Shown: one piece after another, positions 56,339-64,000 of the stretch
How the letters are laid out: each line of letters starts with the position of its first letter
Position numbering within the stretch: position 1 is the first letter of the stretch
Assembly: GCF_015207665.1 (NCBI RefSeq)
Contig: NZ_JADEWL010000016.1
Span: forward strand, 1-64,000
Length of the DNA stretch: 64,000 nt
Direction of reading: 5' to 3'
Source: Plectonema cf. radiosum LEGE 06105
GTDB lineage: Bacteria > Cyanobacteriota > Cyanobacteriia > Cyanobacteriales > Nostocaceae
Position numbers and translations under genes: made by a program
Notes under the pieces: model-generated
What the model was told of the DNA's origin: nothing
The model's database searches: none
What the model saw: only the letters and a program-made list of their open reading frames with translations

Positions 56339-56386
56339 TCCCAAAACCTTCAAGAGTAGAAAGGAGATTGAAGCCATGTTTGGATT
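56125..56386. repeat. 33-bp direct repeat, one copy inside the Rpn gene
   Basis: A segment beginning GAGTAGAAAGGAGATTGAAG and ending ATGTTTGGATT occurs at 56125-56157 inside the Rpn gene and, identically, at 56354-56386 about 15 bases after its stop. The second copy leads into the STRR before dus. Its presence suggests local duplication, or the remnant of a former paralogue. Confidence 0.85.
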
Positions 56387-56436
56387 TATCACCTCTAACC
56401 TCTAACCTTTAACCTTTAACCTCTAACCTGTCCCCC

Positions 56437-57441
56437 ATGCTTTCCCCCGAACTCAAAATAAAACTTTCAACTCCTCTAAAAATTGGCTCGGTGGAAGTCA
56501 ACAGCCGAGTTTTGCAATCACCTTTATCAGGTGTCACCGACTTAGTATTTCGACGGTTGGTGCGTCGCTATGCACCGGATTCGATGATGTATACCGAAAT
56601 GGTTCACGCTTCGGGATTGGCTCATGTTAAAGAGTTACCGAAAGTCATGGAAGTAGATATCAACGAACGTCCGATAAGTATTCAATTATTTGATTGTCGT
56701 CCAGATTTTCTCGCACAAGCTGCTCAAAAAGCAGTAAAAGAAGGTGCGGATACTATTGATATAAATATGGGTTGTCCGGTAAATAAAGTGACTCGTAAAG
56801 GCGGCGGTTCTTCACTTTTAAGACAGCCAGAAATTGCTCAATCAATAGTTAGGGAAATTGTCAACGCGGTGGATATTCCGGTAACAGTAAAAACTCGTAT
56901 CGGTTGGGATGATGGGGAAATTACTATCCTCGATTTTGCTAAAAGAATCCAAGATGCGGGAGCGCAAATGATTACCATTCACGGACGAACTCGCGCTCAA
57001 GGATACAATGGGAATGCTCGTTGGGAATGGATTGCTCGTGTCAAGAAAGTGCTTGATATTCCTGTAATTGCCAATGGAGATATTTTTTCTGTAGAATCGG
57101 CAATTAAATGTTTGGAAATAACTGGTGCTGATGGGGTAATGTGTTCGCGGGGTACTTTGGGTTATCCGTTTTTGGTTGGAGAAATTGATTATTTTTTAAA
57201 AACCGGAAAAAAGTTAGCTTCACCGACAACTATCGAGCTTTTGGAATGCGCTAAAGAACATTTAAAAGCTTTGTGGGAATATAAGGGAAATAGAGGGATT
57301 TATCAAGCAAGAAAACACATGGCTTGGTATGCAAAAGGTTTTAACGGTGCTGCGGAGTTACGACAGCAGTTTAATACAGTGGAAACGGTTTTACAGGGAG
57401 AAGAATTGATTGATCGAGCAATTGAAAATATAATTAATTAA
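56437..57441 (+). CDS. dus: tRNA-dihydrouridine synthase (DusB type)
   Basis: A 334-residue FMN enzyme that reduces uridine in tRNA D-loops. It has the TIM-barrel start (LQSPLSGVTDLVFRRLVRRY), the catalytic cysteine in NMGCPVNKVTRKGGGSSLL near residue 110, and the phosphate-binding ADGVMCSRGTLGYPFL near residue 230. Of the three bacterial types DusB fits best by sequence, though this is not proven. Heptamer repeats occupy the space before its ATG. Confidence 0.92.
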   Translation: MLSPELKIKLSTPLKIGSVEVNSRVLQSPLSGVTDLVFRRLVRRYAPDSMMYTEMVHASGLAHVKELPKVMEVDINERPISIQLFDCRPDFLAQAAQKAVKEGADTIDINMGCPVNKVTRKGGGSSLLRQPEIAQSIVREIVNAVDIPVTVKTRIGWDDGEITILDFAKRIQDAGAQMITIHGRTRAQGYNGNARWEWIARVKKVLDIPVIANGDIFSVESAIKCLEITGADGVMCSRGTLGYPFLVGEIDYFLKTGKKLASPTTIELLECAKEHLKALWEYKGNRGIYQARKHMAWYAKGFNGAAELRQQFNTVETVLQGEELIDRAIENIIN

Positions 57442-57530
57442 TTAATATGAATACCTTGATTTTTTGGCTCTGTGATAAGTCGGGTTTCTACAAAATTTCT
57501 AGACGTATTATCTCAAGTCCCGATGATTAG

Positions 57531-57585
57531 TTATTATTCCCCATTATCTATTACCCATTACCTATTACCTGTTCCCTATTCCATT
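57531..57585. repeat. TTACCTA-type heptamer repeat
   Basis: Several TTACCTA/TTACCCA units between the dus and J-domain genes; STRR type, like 5524-5570 on the other strand. Confidence 0.65.
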
Positions 57586-57589
57586 AAAA

Positions 57590-57616
57590 TAGAGATGCAA
57601 CAATCCTACATCTCTA
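57590..57616. terminator. Hairpin between convergent dus and J-domain genes
   Basis: TAGAGATG (57590-57597) and CATCTCTA (57609-57616) form a perfect 8-bp stem with an 11-base loop. Its position between convergent genes fits a bidirectional terminator. Related to the hairpin at 52153. Confidence 0.55.
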
Positions 57617-57653
57617 CTTCTTATAACTAAATATTTTTATCAAATAACTACCT

Positions 57654-58718
57654 TTAAAAAATTCCAATTTCTTCAAATTCTCCAAACATTTCCTCAAAAA
57701 AATTATCAACCATTTCTTGATGCCTTTGTCGTAAAATTGGAGGACCTTGAATAAATTGTTTAATTGTAATTTTTTTATCTCGAAAATCTCTTACAAACTC
57801 ACATATTGAAGAAATTACTTTAATTTCAGATTCTACTTGTTCAACCATTTGAGCAATCGGATCTATTTTTTCCCGAACGGCTTTTCTGTAACCTGAAACT
57901 ATTTGTCCTTCATTGGTGTTTTTCGCAAGTCGAAGTTCGTTTTTGAGATTTTCATATTGGACTTCTAAAAACTCGTTATGCTGCTCTAATTTATTACATT
58001 TCCTAGTCAAATCATCTTCACAGTCGAATGAAAAAGATTCTTCTACCTGATGTAATCTTTCAATTTCCAGTAATCGTGCTAAATCACCTTCTTGATAAGC
58101 TTTATTAATTTCCTTCATAATTTCTGTATGACGCATCTGAATATCACTATCCGTAACTTTATCCGGGTGAAATATCTCAGCTAATCTCAAAAACGTCTGA
58201 CGAATTTTTTTTGATTCACCAGTTTTACCTACTCCAAAATCTGGTTGTGGTTGTTGATATCCTGATTCGGTATCGCGATCGCCATTTTCATCAAATGAAT
58301 CAGAACAATCCGCTTCTTCTTCCTGTATGTCAAAAAAATCTTCTGGAATATCATCTTCTGTCAAACCAAGTTTGACGCTGATTATCCCTGCTGCTTGAAG
58401 ACTACGATAAACCTGTTCGATATTTTTCCTAGTCTGCTTTCCTAATTTCCGTGTGGTCAAAATTTCATCGAAAAGTTGATGTATTTCGTCATCTAGAAGC
58501 GCCATTTTTTGGAAGCAAGGCGTACATCTACCGTGTATTTCCGTAGCTACAGAACGCATCTGTTCGAGAAAGTTTTGTTGTTCGGTGCGTTTTTTCTTGA
58601 TTTGCTTGAGCAACCATTGATGCTTTTTCTCTAAACTTTCCAGACGAATATGCAGAGATGAAAGAGCAAGTGAGGTTGCTGCTGTGAACCTAGATGGAGA
58701 TGAAACTGGTGTAGACAT
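57654..58718 (-). CDS. J-domain protein with coiled coils
   Basis: A 354-residue protein. Coiled-coil segments (about 20-100 and 230-280) flank an acidic linker (about 120-150) and a J-domain-like region at about 173-225, with HPD at 184-186 (RQTFLRLAEIFHPDKV...EINKAYQEGDLARL). The HPD loop is needed to stimulate Hsp70 ATPase. There are no DnaJ Gly-rich or zinc domains, apart from CTPC near residue 65. It is a likely specialised co-chaperone, client unknown. Confidence 0.82.
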   Translation of the reverse strand: MSTPVSSPSRFTAATSLALSSLHIRLESLEKKHQWLLKQIKKKRTEQQNFLEQMRSVATEIHGRCTPCFQKMALLDDEIHQLFDEILTTRKLGKQTRKNIEQVYRSLQAAGIISVKLGLTEDDIPEDFFDIQEEEADCSDSFDENGDRDTESGYQQPQPDFGVGKTGESKKIRQTFLRLAEIFHPDKVTDSDIQMRHTEIMKEINKAYQEGDLARLLEIERLHQVEESFSFDCEDDLTRKCNKLEQHNEFLEVQYENLKNELRLAKNTNEGQIVSGYRKAVREKIDPIAQMVEQVESEIKVISSICEFVRDFRDKKITIKQFIQGPPILRQRHQEMVDNFFEEMFGEFEEIGIF

Positions 58719-58940
58719 AAGTAGACATTAAATATTGGGGTCAATTCGTTCAAAGCTCCCAGACTTTTATAATGTACTACTTTTTGCCATTTCTCCAACA
58801 CCCCTTGATGACTAATTTACTAATTTCCCGGTATTCTCCAATTGAATCAACAATAGTTTTAATATTTAGTAAAATTTCTCATAGCATTAATTGAATTAAT
58901 TTGATTAATATTATTGTCTATAATCCTGTAATTACAAAGT

Positions 58941-59381
58941 TTATACAGTATCATTAAATGATAATTGACAATTGGTCACTGATAATTGATTAGCTTCATC
59001 CTCTAACATCCGAATCAGGTTTTGATCGCCCATACGCTTAGCAACTTCCAAACGACGTTGTAAATCGCGGCATAAATTTGCACTATGAGTACTATCTAAC
59101 TGATTATTGTTTCTATTACTTCTAATGAATAGATTATTACTTTTAGCAAAAATAGAATTTAATTTTTTACGCTGCTTTAATTTCTCAATTTCTTCTGGAT
59201 TTCCAGAATAATAAGCAGCACCGCGATAATTTAATTCAACCGCACTGGGATTTACAGGAGTGATTCGTGAGTGATGACAATTCCACTCTACACCCCGATA
59301 TTTTCCACAGACTCCCTGAGTAGTTACTTCAACTGCTACAGGAACATATTCATATTTAACTCCACGATAAATAAGCTGCAT
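58941..59381 (-). CDS. DUF4278 domain protein
   Basis: A 146-residue protein. It contains the DUF4278-type repeat, a short YRGV/YRGA motif: MQLIYRGVKYEYVP at the start and VELNYRGAAYYSG near residue 55. The rest is basic and helical. ATG at 59381 is chosen because AAGGAG lies just before it; a start 19 codons earlier lacks this. DUF4278 proteins are cyanobacterial and uncharacterised. Confidence 0.85.
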   Translation of the reverse strand: MQLIYRGVKYEYVPVAVEVTTQGVCGKYRGVEWNCHHSRITPVNPSAVELNYRGAAYYSGNPEEIEKLKQRKKLNSIFAKSNNLFIRSNRNNNQLDSTHSANLCRDLQRRLEVAKRMGDQNLIRMLEDEANQLSVTNCQLSFNDTV

Positions 59382-59718
59382 AATCTCCTTCCTTGCCTCT
59401 TTATATCTCAAACGCTCAACAAAACGAGACGCACTCATAGGGGTATTTTTCCTACTTCCGTCTTTACAAGCGAGTTAACTGTCTACTTATTGTTAGCTGC
59501 TATATAAAAACGAACGACTCATATTTCTGTATCTATTGTAACGGTTTTTCTGCAAAGTTAGGGTATCGTAACAAAAATTTTGATTTTCTTTAGAATTTCA
59601 AGTTTGGTAAAGAAGTCGAGTTTTGATGAGATTTGTAAGAGTGTTGCAGGTATTTATACTAAAAAACCCGACTTCTTACCCCAGGTAAAATCCTAGAAGT
59701 CGGGTTTTTAGAAAAAAA
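59382..59718. other. Intergenic region with three copies of the AAGTCGGG repeat
   Basis: 337 bp without a gene. It includes AGAAGTCGAGTTTT at 59611, AAAACCCGACTTCT at 59663 and AGAAGTCGGGTTTT at 59695, the last ending just past the moeA stop region. Confidence 0.6.
59611..59708. repeat. Three half-sites of the AGAAGTCGGGTTTT family
   Basis: Half-sites at 59611-59624 (one base variant, GTCGAG), 59663-59676 (inverted) and 59695-59708. The middle one can pair with either neighbour, giving alternative hairpins downstream of moeA. Confidence 0.8.
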
Positions 59719-60951
59719 TCAAACTTGTAAAACCCATATCTCTTCGCCAACATTAACTGATAATTTTCCCACTTCTAAAACAGCGAAAGCATTGGTTTGA
59801 GCCAAATCAATCAAATTACCAGAACTTTTATTCCCACCTGCAACGCTAAATTGGTAAACCCCATCAACTAAATTTAACTTTCCCCAAATATAAGTTTCGC
59901 GCTTACCATTAGAACTTAAATTTTGACGAATTTGAGCTTTTATAAATGTAGGTTTCCAGCCTTCCACAATTCCGGAAAGTTTCTTAATTACTGGTTGTAC
60001 AAAACGTAAATAACTTACCAAAGCTGAAACCGGATTTCCTGGTAAACCGAAATATATTGGACTATTAGATATGGGAAATGTAGCAACAGTTAAAGGTTTA
60101 CCTGGTTGCATCGCTACAGCGCGTACTTTAATTTCTCCTTCCAAAGATGCTAAAATTTGCTCAACGTAATCATAATCTCCCACCGAAACACCACCGGAAG
60201 AAAGCACTAAATCCGCTTTACTAATAGCTTGGGAAATAGCTTGTTTAAGCGCTTCGGGTTCATCTTTAATAATTCCTAACATCAAAGGTTCGCCTCCAGA
60301 TTGTTTTACCAAAGCGGCTAAAGCATACTGATTAGAATCTACAATTTGTCCAACTTGCAATTTTTCATCGGGTGTGACTAATTCGTTACCAGTAGATAAA
60401 ATCGCTACACGGGGACGACGATAAACATTTAACTTTGTACATTGTGATGCAGCTAAAATAGCTATTTCCGGAGGATTTAGTTTAATTCCTGCTGGTAATA
60501 ATTCGGTTCCAGCTTGGTAATAAGCACCACGATATCTGACAAATTCTTGGGGTTTTGGTGCTGCAAGGATGAAGACTTGATTTGCTTCACGACGGGTGTT
60601 TTCTTGCATTACTACAGTATCTGCACCTTTGGGCATTACTGCACCAGTGAAAATCCGCGCAGCTTGTCCCGATTGAATGTTAGATTGGGGTTGATAGCCT
60701 GCGGGAATATCCTCAACAAGTTTTAAAACCGCTGGCTTTTCCTCACTAGCTTGTTTTACATCTTGATAAATTACCGCGTAACCATCCATTGCTGAGTTAT
60801 CCCAGTGAGGAAAGTCGAGTTTACTGGTAACGGGTGAAGCGAGAATACGTCCAGTCGCTGTGAATAAATCGACGGTTTCGATATCTTGTTGATTATTTAA
60901 GGGTTTAGCTAAATTAAATATAATATTTTCTGCTTCTTTTACTGACAGCAT
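59719..60951 (-). CDS. moeA: Molybdopterin molybdotransferase
   Basis: A 410-residue enzyme that inserts molybdate into adenylylated molybdopterin. Family blocks are FPHWDNSAMDGYAV near residue 45, DIPAGYQPQ, GAVMPKGADTVVMQE near residue 105, VAILSTGNELV near 185, SSGGVSVGDYDY near 255 and GLPGNPVSALV near 310. Full length. It is transcribed alone. It is needed for Mo-cofactor enzymes such as nitrate reductase. Confidence 0.95.
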   Translation of the reverse strand: MLSVKEAENIIFNLAKPLNNQQDIETVDLFTATGRILASPVTSKLDFPHWDNSAMDGYAVIYQDVKQASEEKPAVLKLVEDIPAGYQPQSNIQSGQAARIFTGAVMPKGADTVVMQENTRREANQVFILAAPKPQEFVRYRGAYYQAGTELLPAGIKLNPPEIAILAASQCTKLNVYRRPRVAILSTGNELVTPDEKLQVGQIVDSNQYALAALVKQSGGEPLMLGIIKDEPEALKQAISQAISKADLVLSSGGVSVGDYDYVEQILASLEGEIKVRAVAMQPGKPLTVATFPISNSPIYFGLPGNPVSALVSYLRFVQPVIKKLSGIVEGWKPTFIKAQIRQNLSSNGKRETYIWGKLNLVDGVYQFSVAGGNKSSGNLIDLAQTNAFAVLEVGKLSVNVGEEIWVLQV

Positions 60952-61197
60952 TGTAATTAGCTCCTATTTTTATTAACTAATTTTTTTTTCAATTTGTAAC
61001 TATTTAATAAAACACGAATAATATTTTTTTAAATTAATTAGCCAATGATTTATTTTATTTCAATTAAGCATTATTGAAGAGTTATTAAAGATTAATCTTT
61101 GTGCTGTATAACTTACTGATACAGCTAAAGTTAAGGGTAAACACTCAAGCAGATACTTACAGAACTTAAGTAAAAATAACATATAAAACTTATTAAT

Positions 61198-61698
61198 ATG
61201 ATGAATATGAAAAGTAAAGCTTTAGCATACGTTTTTTGGCTGCTATGTGTTTTTAGTTTATGCGGCGCTCAACGTTTGTATTGTAAAAGGTATATTAGTG
61301 GCATTGTTTATTTATTGACTTTTGGATTTTTCGGCATAGGACAAATTATCGATTTGTTTACTCTACCAACAATGGTGGATGAAGAAAATCTCAAATATCA
61401 AGCACTATACGGTTATCAAAATTTTTATCATGGCGCTAATCCACCAGTTACTATAAATATTGACAATCCGAGAAATCATGTACATCAAAATACTCAAAGC
61501 ACAAAGGTATCAGATACCATAATAATTTTGCAAACAGCAAAGAAGAATGGGGGGATAGTGTCTCTATCAGATTGTGTGATTGCGACTGGTAAAGAAACAG
61601 CACAAGTTAAGCATACTCTTGAAAAGATGTGTAAAGATAATTTGCTAGAAATTACAAATCGTCCTGATTCAGGAGCTATAGTTTATAAGTTGCTGTAG
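61198..61698 (+). CDS. TM2 domain membrane protein with C-terminal helical domain
   Basis: A 166-residue protein. The N-terminal TM2 domain (about 5-55) has LCVFSLCGAQRLYCKRYISGIVYLLTFGFFGIGQIIDLF. A linker rich in polar residues leads to a C-terminal domain with winged-helix-like character (VSLSDCVIATGKETAQVKHTLEKMCKDNLLEITNRP, about 120-160), seen in other TM2 proteins of cyanobacteria. Role unknown. The start could be either of two nearby Met codons. Confidence 0.8.
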   Translation: MMNMKSKALAYVFWLLCVFSLCGAQRLYCKRYISGIVYLLTFGFFGIGQIIDLFTLPTMVDEENLKYQALYGYQNFYHGANPPVTINIDNPRNHVHQNTQSTKVSDTIIILQTAKKNGGIVSLSDCVIATGKETAQVKHTLEKMCKDNLLEITNRPDSGAIVYKLL

Positions 61699-62186
61699 TA
61701 CTCGATCAAGCCAAAAATGCCGGGTGGATTCAGGGAGTAATCAGTAGTGAGTAGTAAATCAAGTAAACCCCAGACAAAGTTCCCTTGGTAGACTACTAAT
61801 TCAAGTTTAAAATAATGGGAATAAGATACTCGCACTAGCTAATTGAGATAAATGATTTTTTTTAATCTTCAGGAATAGCCGCTTCGGAACCGCACCAAAA
61901 AGCGTGAATGTCACAATTGGTATATGCTGCGTGATGCTACAAGTCTTATTTTTAGGTTCAAATTATCTATACATAGGATTGTGAGAATCTAGCACTCATT
62001 ACCGCCTTAAAGCTGATCTGTTATACTTAGGGGTGGTTCCTGCTTACAGTTTGAACGCGTATCGCAATCAAAGAATCTCGTCTTGGAGAATTCACGTCTG
62101 AATAGAGTTGAAATTGTGAGACGTGGTGTGAGAGAATAAATATTTGTGTTATTATCTGCTGGCTTAGATTGTTGGTGTGAATTATT
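61699..62186. other. Intergenic region before rpmG
   Basis: 488 bp without a gene I can support. It must hold the promoter of the rpmG-rpsR-rnb group. No clear repeat or hairpin; a minus-strand frame overlapping the rpmG start (62027-62257) is a shadow of it. Confidence 0.45.
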
Positions 62187-62381
62187 ATGGCTAAAAATAA
62201 AGGTGTCCGTATAATAGTGACATTAGAATGTACAGAATGTCGTACTAACGCCAACAAGCGTTCGCCTGGTGTTTCTCGTTATACGACTACAAAAAATCGT
62301 CGCAATACAACTAATCGTTTAGAACTCAAAAAGTTCTGTACTCATTGCAACACACATACAGTTCACAAGGAAATTAAGTAA
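62187..62381 (+). CDS. rpmG: Ribosomal protein bL33
   Basis: A 64-residue large-subunit protein: [25 protein letters not shown] and CTHCNTHT, with the four zinc-type cysteines (two CxxC pairs), the zinc-binding C+ form. Length is normal for cyanobacteria. It is two bases upstream of rpsR on the same strand, a conserved arrangement in this group. Confidence 0.97.
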   Translation: MAKNKGVRIIVTLECTECRTNANKRSPGVSRYTTTKNRRNTTNRLELKKFCTHCNTHTVHKEIK

Positions 62382-62383
62382 AA

Positions 62384-62599
62384 ATGGCTTATTATCGTCG
62401 TCGTCTGTCTCCGATCAAACCCGGAGAACCAATAGATTATAAAGACGTTGATTTATTGCGTAAATTTGTGACCGAACGGGGGAAAATACTTCCACGTAGG
62501 ATTACAGGATTGACCACTCAGCAACAGCGAGATTTGACTGCATCAATCAAACGCGCTCGAATTCTGGCTTTATTACCTTTTGTGAATGCCGAAGCTTAA
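62384..62599 (+). CDS. rpsR: Ribosomal protein bS18
   Basis: A 71-residue small-subunit protein with the family end ([28 protein letters not shown]) and the basic start [14 protein letters not shown]. It binds 16S rRNA with bS6. It is followed, after 210 bp, by rnb on the same strand. Confidence 0.97.
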   Translation: MAYYRRRLSPIKPGEPIDYKDVDLLRKFVTERGKILPRRITGLTTQQQRDLTASIKRARILALLPFVNAEA

Positions 62600-62809
62600 A
62601 TTCAGGATTTCGAGGACATAGTGTTGCGATAAAATTGGTTGAAGCAAATGTCCGGGATTTTAGATTTTCGATTATCCATATATAGCTTTATTTAATATGG
62701 ATTCCAAAATCTAAAATCAATTTTTGTATTGAAGATGATTTGATTTTGGGATTTGATGTTGGATAATCCAAAATCTGGAAACTGAAATTTTGAATGAATA
62801 ACAAAGCTT

Positions 62810-64000
62810 GTGGAAAAGGGGACGCTGGTAGAATTTAGGAATCAAGGCGATCGCCGTCTGGGTGTTGTAGATCGTCCAGATGGAAAAAGCCGTTGGATTG
62901 TGGTAGATCAACTTGGACAATCCAGCAGTCTTGCACCGAGACAATTCACCTATGAAGTTGTCGGACAAACCTACAAGCTTTCAGAGATACCGGATTTTCT
63001 GCAACAGGTAGAGTCGTATTTAGATCCTTCAAGTTTAGAGGTGGCTTGGGAATTACTGGTGGAGGATGGTACGTCCGTAACTCCTAAAGAAATGGCGAAT
63101 TTGCTGTTTTCTCAAACAGAACCAGCTCAAGTTTATGCGGCTCACTGCTTGTTATCGGATGACAAAATTTATTTTAAGCAAAAAGGCGATAGTTACGAAC
63201 CGCGAAGCGCGGCGGCTGTTGCAGAACGTAAGCACCAGTTAGAAGTAGAAGCGCTTAAAGCGAAGGGACAGCAAGAATTTTTAGCACGAGTAGAACAAGC
63301 GCTTGGTGGTGAAGCTGTAGAATGGCAAAAGTACGATCGCCATAGAATTGAAGCCTTGGAAAAATATGCAGCGTTACTCGCTGACGTAATCCGAGATAAA
63401 GTAAATTACGATTCCTTGGCTCGTGCTTATCCCCCACCCGCACAAGTATTAGAAACGATGACGATGCTCGAACGCACTGCAACTCCTCAAGGAGCGTTTC
63501 AATTGCTCGTTGATTTGGGTTGGTGGAGTCCCCATGAAAACTATTTTCTCCGTCGTTCCTCAATTTTGGTTCAATTCCCTAGTAAGGTAATAGATGTGGC
63601 GCATCAACGCTTGAATAGTCCTCCCCCAGATCCAGACCAAAACCGTTTGGATTTAACTCATCTTAAGGTCTATACGATTGATGATGAAACGACTAGAGAA
63701 ATAGATGATGGTTTAAGTTGGGAAATGCTTCCGGACAATCGAGAAAAGCTGTGGGTACATATTGCAGATCCGACACGATGGCTGGTACCGGAAGATGAGT
63801 TGGATTTGGATGCGAGGAAGCGTGGTAGCACGGTTTATTTGCCTACTGGAATGATTCCGATGTTTCCGGAAATCTTAGCAACTGGACCGATGAGTCTGGT
63901 ACAAGGAGAAATTTGCTGTGCCTTGAGTTTCGGAATTATTTTAGATGAAACTGGTGGGGTAGAAGATTACAGCATTCATGCCAGTTTAATCAAAACAACT
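62810..64000 (+). CDS. rnb: Exoribonuclease II/R family protein, cut by the window end
   Basis: From GTG at 62810 the frame is open for 397 codons to the last base of the window, so this is the N-terminal part. It begins VEKGTLVEFRNQGDRR with a beta-barrel OB-type region, then a roughly 200-residue helical part, and the RNB domain starts at about residue 275. The site IDDETTREIDDGLS (D291, D299, D300) is present; where E. coli RNase II has Asp207 this has Glu297. Then WVHIADPTRWLVPEDELDLDA follows. It degrades RNA 3' to 5'. The C-terminal S1 domain is not visible. Confidence 0.92.
   Translation, partial: MEKGTLVEFRNQGDRRLGVVDRPDGKSRWIVVDQLGQSSSLAPRQFTYEVVGQTYKLSEIPDFLQQVESYLDPSSLEVAWELLVEDGTSVTPKEMANLLFSQTEPAQVYAAHCLLSDDKIYFKQKGDSYEPRSAAAVAERKHQLEVEALKAKGQQEFLARVEQALGGEAVEWQKYDRHRIEALEKYAALLADVIRDKVNYDSLARAYPPPAQVLETMTMLERTATPQGAFQLLVDLGWWSPHENYFLRRSSILVQFPSKVIDVAHQRLNSPPPDPDQNRLDLTHLKVYTIDDETTREIDDGLSWEMLPDNREKLWVHIADPTRWLVPEDELDLDARKRGSTVYLPTGMIPMFPEILATGPMSLVQGEICCALSFGIILDETGGVEDYSIHASLIKTT

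Overview
The window looks like chromosomal DNA of a filamentous, probably heterocyst-forming cyanobacterium (Nostocales; a Calothrix/Rivularia/Nostoc-type genome is my best guess). The support is: AT-rich DNA with about 23 HIP1 octamers (GCGATCGC); runs of heptameric short tandem repeats (STRR) between genes; a plant-type zeta-carotene desaturase; a SufR-suf locus with two CAAC-N6-GTTG sites; and many small proteins of cyanobacterial type. No photosystem gene or rRNA is present to fix the genus, and I found no tRNA or CRISPR array.

Layout. 0-2.5 kb: yidD, a phytol/polyprenol-kinase-like membrane protein, an unknown membrane protein and a 50-residue minus-strand gene. 2.6-7.4 kb: an NAD cofactor cluster, pncB-nadD-nrtR-nadE, with a perfect palindrome over the promoter of the first gene. 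7.6-11 kb: a TPR protein, a YbjQ-family protein and small unknowns. 11.4-17.7 kb: sufR facing sufBCDS (Fe-S cluster assembly). 17.8-31.5 kb: mixed genes (Uma2 nuclease, CPBP protease, two small membrane proteins, a copper-type P-ATPase, an FHA protein, a TIGR01777 epimerase, a TPR protein, sufA and a 543-residue unknown). 32.7-37.5 kb: a small ribbon-helix-helix protein, zds/crtQ, an SRPBCC protein, a 2Fe-2S ferredoxin, cobQ and an Npun_F0494-type protein.

37.7-50.1 kb: a minus-strand surface-polysaccharide locus of nine genes: three GT2 and one GT4 glycosyltransferases, a flippase, a UDP-galactopyranose-mutase-like flavoprotein and three multi-pass GT-C-like membrane proteins, two of them tandem paralogues. 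No priming sugar-phosphate transferase or export/length-control gene is in view, so the locus either depends on genes elsewhere or makes a lipid-linked glycan.

50.3-56.4 kb: a peroxiredoxin, an IS1341-type tnpB element with intact catalytic residues, an ABC-2 exporter pair, a frameshifted IS110-family transposase and an Rpn/DUF2887 nuclease gene with a 33-bp segment repeated downstream. 56.4-64 kb: dus, a J-domain protein, a DUF4278 protein, moeA, a TM2 protein, and rpmG-rpsR-rnb, the last cut by the window end.

The intergenic DNA is itself notable. A palindromic AGAAGTCGGGTTTT repeat recurs at least 11 times as half-sites, heptamer repeats are common, and one 104-bp three-hairpin element is present. 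Two genes too short for routine calling (2316-2468 and 32733-32903) and the partial rnb were read directly from the DNA.
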